Assembly: GCA_016200135.1 (NCBI GenBank)
Contig: JACQFI010000048.1
Span: 1 to 64,000 of the forward strand
Length of the DNA: 64,000 nucleotides
Origin: Planctomycetota bacterium
GTDB lineage: Bacteria; Planctomycetota; SZUA-567; H5-PLA8
Reading direction: 5' to 3'
This document shows, piece by piece, positions 42,663 to 51,302 of the stretch. The position numbers and the translations under genes are program-made. Position 1 is the stretch's first letter. Every line of letters starts with the position of its first letter. The notes beneath the pieces are model-generated. The model was not told the origin of the DNA and ran no database searches. It saw only the letters and a program-made list of their open reading frames with translations.

Positions 42663-43862
42663 TTACTTCAACAACTTCTCCAACCGGTCCAAGCCCTTGT
42701 CGATCTTTTCGGTGCTCGACGCATAGCTCAGGCGCACGTGCTGGTTGGAACCGAAGGCTTCGCCGGGCACCAGCGCGACCTTGGCCTCTTCCAGGCAGAG
42801 GTTTGTGAAGTCCATGCCGCTGGCGATCTTCTTGCCTGCGATGGTGCGGCCGAACGTTCCGGAAACGTTCGGGAAGCAGTAGAACGCGCCCTTGGGCTCC
42901 AGGCACTTCACGCCGTTGAGCGCGTTCAGACGCTTGACCATGTGCTGCCGCCGCGCGTCGAACTCCTCCCGCATGTGCATCACGGCCTCGTCGGACATGC
43001 GCAGGTTCGTGAGCGCCTCCGCCGCGCCGGCCTGGCTGAAGGCGGCGGGATCGCTGGTCGCGTGGCTCTGGAACTTCGCCACCGCGTCCATGATCTCCTT
43101 CGGCCCGGCCGCGAAGCCGATGCGCCAGCCGGTCATGGCGTAGGTCTTGGAACACCCGTTGACCGTGACGACCAGATCCTTATGGAGCTTCGGCGCGCAC
43201 GCGGCGAGGCTCTGGTGCGTGAAGTCCGCGTAGATCAGGTGCTCGTAGATCTCGTCGGAGATCGTGACCACGTTGTGCTTCTCGATGACCGCCGCGAGGG
43301 CCTTCACCTCGTCGGGCGTGTAGACCGCGCCCGTAGGGTTCGAGGGGCTGTTGTGCATGAAGAGCTTGGTCTTGGGCGTGATCGCCTTCTCGAGCTGCTG
43401 CGGCGAGATCTTGAAGCCCGTCGCCTCGCTGCTCTGCAGGATCACCGGCTTGGCCCCGGCCAGGCGCACCATCTCGAGGTAGCTCACCCAGTACGGCATG
43501 GGGATGATGACCTCGTCGCCCTCGTCCACGAGCACCTGGATGATGTTGTAGATGCTCTGCTTGGCGCCATTGCTCACGACGACCTGCCCCGGCGCGTAGA
43601 CCAGCCCGTTGTCGCGCTCGAACTTCTCGCAGATGGCCTTCTTTAGTTCCGGGCCGCGCTTGGCGCCGTAGCGGGTGTCGCCCGTGGTCATGGCGGTGAC
43701 GCCGGCGCTGACGATGTGCTGCGGCGTGTTGAAGTCGGGCTCGCCCGCGCCGAAGCCGACGACGTCCTGCCCTTCGGCCTGCATGGCCTTGGCCTTGGCG
43801 TCCACGGCGAGGGTCGCGGAGGGCTGCACTTCGCGGATGCGGCGCGCTAAGGAGATCGCCAT
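42663..43862 (-). CDS. aspC: Aspartate/aromatic aminotransferase, class I
   Basis: A 399-residue PLP enzyme of the Thermus-type Ib aspartate aminotransferase group: VVGFGAGEPDF, NSPSNPTGAVY, SDEIYEHLIY and the PLP lysine K239 in NGCSKTYAMTGWR. Enzymes of this group use aspartate, and some act on prephenate or phenylpyruvate, which would fit the nearby pheA. GGCGGGAACGAGC precedes the ATG at 43862. The leader contains terminator-like hairpins. Confidence 0.95.
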   Translation of the reverse strand: MAISLARRIREVQPSATLAVDAKAKAMQAEGQDVVGFGAGEPDFNTPQHIVSAGVTAMTTGDTRYGAKRGPELKKAICEKFERDNGLVYAPGQVVVSNGAKQSIYNIIQVLVDEGDEVIIPMPYWVSYLEMVRLAGAKPVILQSSEATGFKISPQQLEKAITPKTKLFMHNSPSNPTGAVYTPDEVKALAAVIEKHNVVTISDEIYEHLIYADFTHQSLAACAPKLHKDLVVTVNGCSKTYAMTGWRIGFAAGPKEIMDAVAKFQSHATSDPAAFSQAGAAEALTNLRMSDEAVMHMREEFDARRQHMVKRLNALNGVKCLEPKGAFYCFPNVSGTFGRTIAGKKIASGMDFTNLCLEEAKVALVPGEAFGSNQHVRLSYASSTEKIDKGLDRLEKLLK

Positions 43863-43896
43863 GCTCGTTCCCGCCTTCTGTTTTGCGCTAGGCAAC

Positions 43897-43926
43897 AAAA
43901 AAACCAGGGCCGCGTAGGCGGTCCTG
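43897..43926 (-). terminator. Intrinsic terminator in the aspC leader
   Basis: Minus-strand stem CAGGACCGC / GCGGCCCTG with loop CTAC followed by seven Ts, ending about 35 bp before the aspC start. No minus-strand gene precedes it, so it may be an attenuator or end a small leftward RNA. Confidence 0.65.
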
Positions 43927-43984
43927 TGTCGCCAAGGATAGTAATGGATTCCACGCCATTTGCAAGCCCGGGATAGGACTGCAA

Positions 43985-44007
43985 GCAAAGTCCAACCATG
44001 GACTTGC
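43985..44007 (-). promoter_or_regulatory. Leader hairpin upstream of aspC
   Basis: Arms GCAAAGTCCA and TGGACTTGC with a 4-base loop form a near-perfect stem between two terminator-like structures. Could be part of an attenuation or ncRNA structure. Confidence 0.45.
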
Positions 44008-44013
44008 AAGAAT

Positions 44014-44044
44014 AAAAAAGCCGTCGTCCAGAACGCTGGAGCGG
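44014..44044 (-). terminator. Second intrinsic terminator-like hairpin upstream of aspC
   Basis: On the minus strand, TCCAG CGTT CTGGA is bracketed by CCG/CGG and followed by CTTTTTT. It has no gene before it on that strand, as no leftward gene starts within the next few hundred bases. Confidence 0.5.
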
Positions 44045-44111
44045 ATTTCTTGAAAGCGAATAGGCGTTGGATTGAATTCCACTCCGTAACATCGCGCGTG
44101 GAGGTTCAGCC

Positions 44112-44393
44112 GTGTACTTTATCTCCAGTCTATTCCTGCTGGTCCTGTCCTTGCGCGTTCTGCTGCGTGCGAAGAAGCCGATGGCTCTGGCCGCGTTATT
44201 CGCCTTGCTCGTCTGGGGCGTACATGCATTCATCGTGCAAACATCGAGTATGCCCGCGCCGCACGACATGGCGCTGCGTGCGGGCGTTCGATTCTTGGCC
44301 GCCTGGCTTCTATTCGTCCTGGCGAATGGCACAAAATCCGTTTGGGGATGGATGCTGGTAATCGCGTTCGCACCCCTAGTCTCTGCGATCTGA
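44112..44393 (+). CDS. Small hydrophobic protein (possible)
   Basis: A 93-residue frame starting GTG at 44112 with GAGG seven bases upstream. It has three hydrophobic segments (FISSLFLLVLSLRVLL, ALAALFALLVWGVHAFIV, AAWLLFVLANGTKSVWGWMLVIAF). No family recognised. It stands alone and is supported only by the ribosome site and hydrophobicity. Confidence 0.45.
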   Translation: MYFISSLFLLVLSLRVLLRAKKPMALAALFALLVWGVHAFIVQTSSMPAPHDMALRAGVRFLAAWLLFVLANGTKSVWGWMLVIAFAPLVSAI

Positions 44394-44543
44394 TCATGCG
44401 CCTTACCGGCATCACACCCCTCCATGTCTGAACACCCTTCTCGTGGTACACATAGCCAAGCCAATGCTTCGAACTCGTAGCAACTTGCAGAGGGCCCGAA
44501 ATTTCGGTAAGAGGACGGACTCACGATCCCAGGAGCGCCCACC

Positions 44544-45347
44544 ATGCCAAGAACGTCTCGATGCTGCGCCTATTGGGTCCTCGCAACGCTGAGCATCGTT
44601 CTCGCGCTGCCCGCACTGACCCGCGCCGAAGAAGAAGACATCACCCCGGCCAAGACGCCCGATAAGCCCAAGGCTAAGGACGATCCCAAGGCCGCGCCCG
44701 TCGAACCGCCCAAGCCCCTCGAGAAGCCCAAGCCGGCGTTCGAGAAAGGCAAGGCGGCCACGCTCTTCCCGGCCGACCGCGACAGCAAGACGGTCGACCA
44801 CCAGAGCCCCGCCATGCAGCAGGGCCAGAAGTCGGGCATCAACGAGACCAAGTACGCGGGCTGGTCGTACATGGGCCAGAAACTCGACGGCTGGAGCGTC
44901 AAGGGCGGCGTGCTGGACATCGACGGCCAGTGCGCGCTGACGCTCGACGGCTACCCTTTCAAGGATTTCGACCTCAAGATCGAGATCGAACTCACCGGCG
45001 CTTCGGGCTTAGGCATCATGCTCGGCTCGGGCAAGGACGGCATCTCGCTGCTGGGCGTGCTCCCCAACGCGGTGCTGCCCGGCACGTGGGACCAGACCAA
45101 GCAGGGCAACAACGTCAACTTCGACAACAAGGCCGCCAAACCGTTGCCAAAAGGAGGCGGCTGGATCTCGCTGCGCATCAACGTGGCGCAGGGCTGGGTG
45201 GAAGTCTCCGCGGACCAGAAGTCCATCTTTAAGGACCGTCTGGCCAACCCGGTCCAGTTCTCGCAGTTCGGCTTCCTGAGCCTCGGGGTCAGCGGCAACA
45301 AGGACCCCAAGATCAAAGTGAAGAACGCGACGATCACGGGGAACTGA
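44544..45347 (+). CDS. Exported DUF1080-like (concanavalin-fold) protein
   Basis: A 267-residue secreted protein: signal peptide (WVLATLSIVLALPALTRA), a Pro/Lys-rich linker (about 30-80), and a C-terminal beta-sandwich resembling DUF1080/3-keto-disaccharide hydrolase domains (WSVKGGVLDIDGQ, YPFKDFDLKIEIELTG, FGFLSLGVSGNKDPKIKVKNATI). AGGAGCGCCC precedes the ATG. Probably binds or cleaves glycans. Convergent with GH16. Confidence 0.8.
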   Translation: MPRTSRCCAYWVLATLSIVLALPALTRAEEEDITPAKTPDKPKAKDDPKAAPVEPPKPLEKPKPAFEKGKAATLFPADRDSKTVDHQSPAMQQGQKSGINETKYAGWSYMGQKLDGWSVKGGVLDIDGQCALTLDGYPFKDFDLKIEIELTGASGLGIMLGSGKDGISLLGVLPNAVLPGTWDQTKQGNNVNFDNKAAKPLPKGGGWISLRINVAQGWVEVSADQKSIFKDRLANPVQFSQFGFLSLGVSGNKDPKIKVKNATITGN

Positions 45348-45372
45348 CCGGAACGCTGTCGCGCCCGGCAGG

Positions 45373-46257
45373 TTACTTCTTCAATTCGATCTTCTGCAAT
45401 GGCGGAAGCTTCTCGTCGACGCTGCCTTTGGCGCGCTCGGGTTGAGGCGTCTTGGACTTGTAGACGCGCACGTAGTCGATCAGGAGCTTCTGCGGGAACG
45501 TGGTCTTGGCGTCTGGCGCGCCGGGCCATTGTCCGCCCACGGCGAGATTCAACTGGATGTAAAAGTCGCGGTCGAACGGCGCGGGCCATTTGGCGTCGGC
45601 GGCATTGGTGAACCAGTCGTTCTTGATCTGGTAGAGTTCGCCGTCGATGAGGTAGCGCATCTCGCCCGGGTACCATTCCAGCACGAACTCGTGCCAGTCC
45701 TCGCTGAAAGTCCCCTTCTTCAAGACCACGCTCTTGCCGCTAGACTTGTGCGGATTTCCGAAATGCAGCGTGCCGTAGACGCGCGTGGGGTCCTGGCCGA
45801 GCAGTTCCAGGATGTCGATCTCGCCGCAAGCCGGCCAGCCGCCGTACTTTTTCATGTCCGACGGCATCATCCAGATCGCCGGCCAGATGCCCTTGCCCAA
45901 CGGCATCTTCGCGCGGAACTCGTAGCGCCCGTTGGTCCACGCGGCCTTTGATTGCAACTTGGCGGACGTGTAGTTGTTCTTCTCCAGTTTCTCCTGCCGC
46001 GCCTGGATGACCAGGTGGCCGTCTTCAATGAATGCATTTTCCGCGCGGTCGGAGTAATACTGGAGTTCGTTGTTGCCGTAGCCTCCGCCGCCGATGACGA
46101 ACTTCCACTTCTCCTTGTCGATCTGCGCCCCGTCGAACTCGTCGGCCCACACCGGTTCCCATTTGTCCGCATCGGCGGAAGCCGGCTTGAGTTCGGCCGC
46201 GGAAACGCTCTGAAAAACCGCCAGCGCGAATGCAAATAAGTGATGATTGCGAAGCAT
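45373..46257 (-). CDS. Exported GH16 glycoside hydrolase (laminarinase-like)
   Basis: A 294-residue secreted enzyme of glycoside hydrolase family 16: signal peptide, beta-jelly roll, and the catalytic motif GEIDILELLG with E146 (nucleophile), D148 and E151 (acid/base). Additional match: WPAIWMMPSD and KLLIDYVRVYK. GAGGAGG precedes the ATG. It should hydrolyse beta-1,3-glucan or a related beta-glucan, but the specificity inside GH16 is not decided by this motif. Lies next to DUF1080 and PQQ-repeat genes. Confidence 0.92.
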   Translation of the reverse strand: MLRNHHLFAFALAVFQSVSAAELKPASADADKWEPVWADEFDGAQIDKEKWKFVIGGGGYGNNELQYYSDRAENAFIEDGHLVIQARQEKLEKNNYTSAKLQSKAAWTNGRYEFRAKMPLGKGIWPAIWMMPSDMKKYGGWPACGEIDILELLGQDPTRVYGTLHFGNPHKSSGKSVVLKKGTFSEDWHEFVLEWYPGEMRYLIDGELYQIKNDWFTNAADAKWPAPFDRDFYIQLNLAVGGQWPGAPDAKTTFPQKLLIDYVRVYKSKTPQPERAKGSVDEKLPPLQKIELKK

Positions 46258-46335
46258 GGGCGGCCTCCTCGATGAAGGTACCCAAAGCTTATACCGGAAG
46301 CGTGCGGGGATAAAGGTTGTTCAGCGAACGGGAGT

Positions 46336-48333
46336 TTACTTTCCGCCGATGCAATACAGGTTCGCTTCAGCGCGATAGTAGAGGCGGTCGCCATCGAAGA
46401 CAGGGCTGCTGACCGACGATTCCTGGTGCCCCCACCATTCATCTTGGCCTATGGAATTCTCGATGCGGTTCTTTCCCACCTGTTTAAAGGTCCGGCCGGC
46501 TTCCAGGACGACGCACGTGCCCTGGTTGCCGAAGATGTAGACGTACTTGCCCGCCAGCGCGGGGCTCGAACCCAAGCCGCGCACGGCTTTCAGGTTGTGG
46601 TGATTGTCAAGGTTTACGTCCAGCAGTTTCTGGTAGAGCACCTTTCCGGCCTCGATGTCCACCACGCTCAGCGCGCCGTCGATGCTCACGGTGTACAGCA
46701 GGCCGTCGTGTACCAGCGGCGACGAAGTCGTCCAGCCGCCGTAGAACTGCGGATAGGGAACCTTGGGAATGTTCACGGCTGGCTTGTAGGGTTCGAGCTT
46801 GAACGGTTCGGCGGCGGAGGCCGGCACTTTGAAGGTCTCCGTCCCGAGGTAAATCACGCCATCCTTCACGACCGGCGAGGGGATGGTCCCCTCGCCCTTC
46901 CGTTCAAAGAGCGCCTTGCCATCGCTGGCGCGCCGAACCGATCCGTTCGGGACCAGGTACACGGGTTCGTTGCCAATGGTAAACGAGAGCAGCGACGCCT
47001 GGAAGAACTCGCGCGGCAGCCGCCACGCCACCGCGCCCGTGGCCGCGTCGAGGCCCAGCGTCTCGTTCATGTGGACGATCAGCTTGCCGCCGGAAAGCAC
47101 CGGCGTGGTGGCAAGCCCGTGCTCGCGAATCGCGCCGTCGTTGTCCAGATGGATCCACTTGCGGTTGCCATCCAGGTCGTAACAGACCGTAATGCCTGTG
47201 GCGTACCATACGTACACGAACTTGCCGTCGCTCACCGGCGTGATCCCGGCGTACCCCGGGTCCTGGCCGTCCAGGAGTTTGTACTTCTTGTTGTCCACCT
47301 TCAGCATGCTGGCGTAGAGCTTCTTCTCCAACTCGCGCTTCTCGCCCGCTATTTTGCCGTCCGGAGGCGTGGCCGTGGAATACGCCTTGTTGATCTCCCG
47401 GATCCGCGCGGCCCACGGCGCGGCCTCCTGCAGAGCGGGATTGGCCTTCACCTCTTCCTCGGTCAGCGTCTCGAAATAATTGGCCGAGCGCACCCACAAA
47501 ATCTTGCCGTCGGCCTTGTTGATGCAGACGAGGTCGTAGGTCTCGGCGGTGGAGAAGATCTTGTCGCCGACGACGATCGGCGAGGCGTGGCTCGCCCCGG
47601 GCATCGCGCAGGTCCAGGCGATGTTCTTGTCCTCGTACTCGTAGGGCCCGCGGCCAAAGAGCTGCGGGGTGAAGTACCACTGCGTCTCGGTGCCGCCATC
47701 CGGCGCGGCGTCCGGTACCACCTTAAGGAGCAGTCGATTCCAGCCCGCCGTCAGATTCAGCACGACGCGCGCGCTCCAGGCCTTCTCGGCCAAGGCAACC
47801 TCTTTGCCGTTCAGCCAGCAGCGCAGGCCGTTGTGGTACGAGCCCGCCAGTAGGACGGGGTGGGCCTCTTTGATATAAAGGTAGGTGTGCGCGTAGGCGG
47901 CCGACTTGAGGTGCTTGCCCAGCAGCGTATTGAACTCCAGGCACGACGTCTCGCTCTTGATCGCCTTCCAGGTCAGATCGCCGGACTTCTCGTTCTCGTC
48001 GGGCTGCAGTTGCGCTTCGTTGGGCAGAAAATCGGCCGAGAGTTTGGCGCCTTCGGGCGCCGGCACTGGGCCCAGCACCAGCCAGTCGTGAATCGTTCCG
48101 TCGGCCACGGACTGCCCACCGGGCGCGTCGCGCTTGGGCTTCTGCGCCTGAGCCGAAAGGTCTTTCAACGTCTTCGAGACCCGGCTCCATTCGAGGGGCG
48201 GCGTAGCCTTGGGATAGCAGCCGGTGCCGTCCCCGCGCCAGCCGACAACCGGCGACTCACCCGCGGCCAGGCTGGCGACGGAGAGCACCATGGCCCAGAC
48301 TCCGATGCCCCACCGTACCCATTCGCCGCGCAT
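46336..48333 (-). CDS. Exported PQQ-like beta-propeller protein
   Basis: A 665-residue secreted protein: signal peptide (WGIGVWAMVLSVASLAAG), an N-terminal region (about 75-215) with WLVLGPVP and a galactose-binding-like segment (YIKEAHPVLLAGSYHNGLRCWLNGKEV), then a PQQ-type eight-bladed propeller (about 230-665) with blades such as DLVCINKADGKILWVRS, LGLDAATGAVAWRLP and LSVVDIEAGKVLYQ. GGGAGGCACGC precedes the ATG. It may bind a cofactor or a ligand; dehydrogenase residues were not identified. Common in planctomycetes. Confidence 0.85.
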   Translation of the reverse strand: MRGEWVRWGIGVWAMVLSVASLAAGESPVVGWRGDGTGCYPKATPPLEWSRVSKTLKDLSAQAQKPKRDAPGGQSVADGTIHDWLVLGPVPAPEGAKLSADFLPNEAQLQPDENEKSGDLTWKAIKSETSCLEFNTLLGKHLKSAAYAHTYLYIKEAHPVLLAGSYHNGLRCWLNGKEVALAEKAWSARVVLNLTAGWNRLLLKVVPDAAPDGGTETQWYFTPQLFGRGPYEYEDKNIAWTCAMPGASHASPIVVGDKIFSTAETYDLVCINKADGKILWVRSANYFETLTEEEVKANPALQEAAPWAARIREINKAYSTATPPDGKIAGEKRELEKKLYASMLKVDNKKYKLLDGQDPGYAGITPVSDGKFVYVWYATGITVCYDLDGNRKWIHLDNDGAIREHGLATTPVLSGGKLIVHMNETLGLDAATGAVAWRLPREFFQASLLSFTIGNEPVYLVPNGSVRRASDGKALFERKGEGTIPSPVVKDGVIYLGTETFKVPASAAEPFKLEPYKPAVNIPKVPYPQFYGGWTTSSPLVHDGLLYTVSIDGALSVVDIEAGKVLYQKLLDVNLDNHHNLKAVRGLGSSPALAGKYVYIFGNQGTCVVLEAGRTFKQVGKNRIENSIGQDEWWGHQESSVSSPVFDGDRLYYRAEANLYCIGGK

Positions 48334-48692
48334 GCGTGCCTCCCAAGAAATGAGCCCTGCTGAATATACATACCTTTAATGCCTTCTGCGTTACGCAAAT
48401 TTCTGATTGGGCGCCGGCGCGAACGCGCGCAACCGCCTGCCCCTTGAAAGGCGCATCCGCGATTCGAAGATTGTCGCGCGCGAAAGGCCGCGGACGCATA
48501 CAGGCCGCCGGAAAGGTTCCGTTCAAAAACGTTCAAAGGGCTTGCTATTTGCTTATTTCATCATACGAATGTCCTGAATTTGCCCGTTGTATCCAGGCGC
48601 CTGCGTTCCGTAGCCGATCGTAACAGCGCGCGGGCAGAAGGGCGAACTAACAGGTTGTCGGGATCGTTTGATCAACGCGGAGGAGACCACAC
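48334..48692. other. Gene-free stretch before the protoglobin gene
   Basis: About 360 bases. It contains the promoters of the divergent PQQ-propeller and protoglobin genes, one direct repeat CGTTCAAAAACGTTCAAA near 48519-48536, and otherwise nothing I recognise. No RNA gene seen. Confidence 0.5.
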
Positions 48693-49280
48693 GTGAAGAA
48701 CATCGATGAAGCGCGCTTGGAGACCGATCTGGGGTACCGCTTTCAGTACCTCTGTGAATTCATGGGCTTCACGCCCGAGGATATCGCGACCATCAAGGGC
48801 GCCGCGCCGCTGCTCGCCCCCTTGGTGCCCGCGCTTGTGGATGCGGTCTACGCCAAACTGTATTCGTACGATGCAACTTGGCGGCATTTCATGCCCCGGC
48901 AGGCCGGTTACGAGGGCAAGATTCCGGCAGACCTTGCCGAACTTACGCCCGACCATCCGCAGATCGCGTTCCGCAAACAGCACCTTGCCAACTATCTGGC
49001 ACGGCTCGTCACCGGCGCGTACGACGGCAAGATGGTCGAGTACCTCGACGTGGTGGGCAAGATCCACACGCACAAGATGGGTAACAAGGATATCGAAGTG
49101 CCGCTGGTCCAGATGAACGCCCTGATGGGCTTCGTCGCGGACGCCGTCAACGCCACGATTTTAGGCTTCAACATCTCCGCCGAGGCCAAAACCAAGGCAA
49201 TCCGCGCTTTCGGCAAGTTGCTCTGGCTCCAGAACGACCTGATCGTGCGCCATTACGCAGCACCGCCAGCACGCCGCTGA
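48693..49280 (+). CDS. Protoglobin
   Basis: A 195-residue haem globin of the protoglobin type: conserved segments YLCEFMGFTPEDIATIK, HFMPRQAGYEG, YLARLVTGAYDGKMVEYLD and GKIHTHKMG, in which H125 is the likely proximal haem ligand. Protoglobins bind O2, CO and NO. GGAGGAG lies before the GTG start. It is followed by a strong terminator, so it is a single-gene unit. No signalling domain is attached. Confidence 0.92.
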   Translation: MKNIDEARLETDLGYRFQYLCEFMGFTPEDIATIKGAAPLLAPLVPALVDAVYAKLYSYDATWRHFMPRQAGYEGKIPADLAELTPDHPQIAFRKQHLANYLARLVTGAYDGKMVEYLDVVGKIHTHKMGNKDIEVPLVQMNALMGFVADAVNATILGFNISAEAKTKAIRAFGKLLWLQNDLIVRHYAAPPARR

Positions 49281-49308
49281 ATACGATTTAGATCGCCAGA
49301 ATCCTACC

Positions 49309-49348
49309 GGGGCGGGCGCGTGAAAGCACGCGGCCCGCCCCTCTTTTT
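49309..49348 (+). terminator. Strong intrinsic terminator after the protoglobin
   Basis: GGGGCGGGC plus GCGTG pair with CACGC plus GCCCGCCCC around the loop AAAG, followed by TCTTTTT. One unpaired base interrupts the stem. It ends the protoglobin transcript 29 bp after the stop. Confidence 0.9.
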
Positions 49349-49524
49349 ACTACCAACCCGTCGAACGGTACGCGCCTCCGCAAGTCCAATCATTCGGCCC
49401 ATCCTCGCCTTCCGCCTCAACCCGATGCAGTCGCGAAACCTCCGCTCCCGCACTCAAGGCCATACACAGTCAGGTTACCCGATTATCCGACCTCTGTGCG
49501 CCCCTGCTTACAGACTAATCCCGG

Positions 49525-49945
49525 GCATCCACACTCGATTTCACGGGTTTGCCCACCACCTATTCAAGCACAGTACAACCGTCCTCCACGCATAAATCCC
49601 GGCCTGTCCACAGCCCATTCCCGGTAATTAGGCGTCCACTCCTCTTGCGGTAAACAGCTTTTGCCCAACCTTTCCAGGCTTAAGGGAGGTCTAGTCCAAT
49701 GCCTATCCACATGTTTTGCACAGGCTTTCCACGGCTTCTGCCAGGATGATTCACAAGCAATTCAGCGGTTTTGCGCGGACGCTCCACAGTGAATATCCAT
49801 AGATTTCAAAGCTTCTTCACCCTTTTCACGCCTAGAAGTGCACTGAGTGAATTGGGAACCCGTGTTATCCACACCCAATACAAGCCTTACAAGGACTTTG
49901 ATAACACATATTACCTATTAGCTATAAGAGAGTTGCAACGTCAAT
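49525..49945 (+). other. Candidate replication origin (DnaA-box-rich, AT-rich end)
   Basis: About 420 gene-free bases with a direct series of TCCAC(A/G/T/C)-type sites in the same orientation: 49528, 49585, 49607, 49635, 49706, 49728, 49783, 49796 and 49868. The last is the perfect box TTATCCACA (49865-49873); TTTTGCACA (49714-49722) also fits the DnaA consensus, and CTATCCACA (49703-49711) and TGATTCACA (49747-49755) differ at one position. They are followed by an AT-rich segment (about 49890-49945: GATAACACATATTACCTATT) resembling a DNA-unwinding element. No dnaA, dnaN or parAB gene is adjacent, so the function is unproven. Confidence 0.55.
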
Positions 49946-50051
49946 GGCTAAGTACCTAAGTGGGGAAATCGAGGATAGCTAGGGCAGTAGCACAAGGGCG
50001 CTCGACGATGAGTGCTTCGCCTGGGCAACTCTCGAAGATGCAGGTGGGGCC

Positions 50052-51071
50052 TTAGTTCGGATCGACGAGCTTCCGGACTGAAGTGATGTTCTCGCGCTTG
50101 GTGTCGTAGCCGCAGACACCGGTGCCCAGGATGAAGCCGGGGACGTCCTTCCCCTTGGCGAGGATGACCTCGGCCAGCTTGACGACATCGGCCGCCGTGC
50201 CGCGGTGGACGACCCGGGCGTCGATGTTGGCCCTGAAGGGCGCATGGGCCTTCTCGCATGCCTGCCGCCAGACCTCGAAATCGGCATCGAAGTCGCACAG
50301 AAACTGAGTGGCCCCGGTTCGGGTAAGCAGTTCGGCAATGGAGGTCGTATCGCCTCCGATGATCACGGGCAGGTGCTTGGCGCCGGCCTTCTTGAGCCGC
50401 CCGGTCAGGTTCTGGTAATGCGGGAGGATCTGGCCCTCGAAGATGTCCGGCGACGTGAGTGGCGGCATGGCGCGGCTATCAAAGATGATCACGCCGATCC
50501 CGCGCTCTAGGAACGCCTCGGCAAAGTCACCGATGGTCCGCGTGGCGATCTCCAGCGCCGCACTGACGATCTCGGGGTCTTCGCTGGTGGCGATGAGCAG
50601 GTTCTCGAAGCCGATCAGTTCGCTGGCGAGGCTGAACGGCCCGCTGACGGCTCCGCGGACGTAAATCTCCTTACCCAGCTTATCGTTCACACGCTGCGCC
50701 GCGCGCACGAAGATGGGCATGCGCCCGTCCTTCTCGGGATCGGGGCGCGGCGCGGCGCGGACCTCGTCGATGCCGTCGCAGAGGTGCCGCGCGACGCCGG
50801 GCACGTCGGGCGAGTCCTCGTAAAACTTGATCTTACAACCGAGCGCCTCTGCTTCGACGTTGTAGACGTCCAGCCCCACCGTGAGCAGGTCCGGGCGGTA
50901 GACCTCATACTCTTTAAGCATCGCCTGGACGATCAGGTCTTCGTTGCGCCCCACTTCCGAGGGCGTCTTGCCGAGCAAGTGAGCCTTGTGCTCGTAAATG
51001 GCCGGCGAGAACGGCACGCGGTCGGCCTTCTTGCAGGCAAAGACAAGGTCCATGCGTTCGCGGGGCGTCAC
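50052..51071 (-). CDS. Uroporphyrinogen decarboxylase/methyltransferase (MtaA/CmuA-like) family protein
   Basis: A 339-residue TIM-barrel protein of the UroD superfamily: MTPRERMDLVFACKKADRVPF at the start, VGLDVYNVEAEALGCKIKF, and later CDFDADFEVWRQACEKAHAPFRANIDARVV. The lack of the full UroD arginine pattern and the general layout fit corrinoid-methyltransferase-like members. AAGGAGG precedes the GTG start. It is not beside haem or corrinoid genes. Reaction not assigned. Confidence 0.85.
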   Translation of the reverse strand: MTPRERMDLVFACKKADRVPFSPAIYEHKAHLLGKTPSEVGRNEDLIVQAMLKEYEVYRPDLLTVGLDVYNVEAEALGCKIKFYEDSPDVPGVARHLCDGIDEVRAAPRPDPEKDGRMPIFVRAAQRVNDKLGKEIYVRGAVSGPFSLASELIGFENLLIATSEDPEIVSAALEIATRTIGDFAEAFLERGIGVIIFDSRAMPPLTSPDIFEGQILPHYQNLTGRLKKAGAKHLPVIIGGDTTSIAELLTRTGATQFLCDFDADFEVWRQACEKAHAPFRANIDARVVHRGTAADVVKLAEVILAKGKDVPGFILGTGVCGYDTKRENITSVRKLVDPN

Positions 51072-51256
51072 GGGCGGCCTCCTTCAAGGTTGTATGAAGC
51101 TTGTCTTGTATACCCCAGGCCGCGATTTCGCGCGAGATCATGTCCGAAACTGCTGTGGCAACGGCGTCTCGCCTTTCCAAACGATGCGGCGCTGCAGAGC
51201 TCTATGGTTTAAGCCCAGTTCCTGGATGCGCATGGCGCGCAGCGCGGTCTTTCTCG

Positions 51257-51273
51257 ACAGGCGAAACGCCTGT
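51257..51273. repeat. Short perfect palindrome
   Basis: ACAGGCG, three bases and CGCCTGT form a perfect 7-bp inverted repeat in the gap after the DUF4091 gene. It resembles a widespread short palindromic type, but no further copy was found in the window. Confidence 0.6.
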
Positions 51274-51302
51274 GCCGCCGGGGGCTATTCCCGGGAAAAG
51301 GG

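Noticed and set aside
43930..44010. Possible tRNA in the aspC leader
   Set aside because: Hairpins are present, but no cloverleaf with T-loop sequence GTTCRA could be found on either strand.
46426..47853. 475-codon plus-strand frame
   Set aside because: Antisense to the PQQ-propeller gene, which is clearly real.
48334..48692. Small RNA or riboswitch before the protoglobin gene
   Set aside because: No terminator-anti-terminator pair or known aptamer pattern could be recognised.
49525..49945. CRISPR array or iteron plasmid origin
   Set aside because: The TCCAC sites are spaced irregularly with no conserved repeat longer than about 9 bases, so not a CRISPR. An iteron origin would need a nearby rep gene, which is absent.
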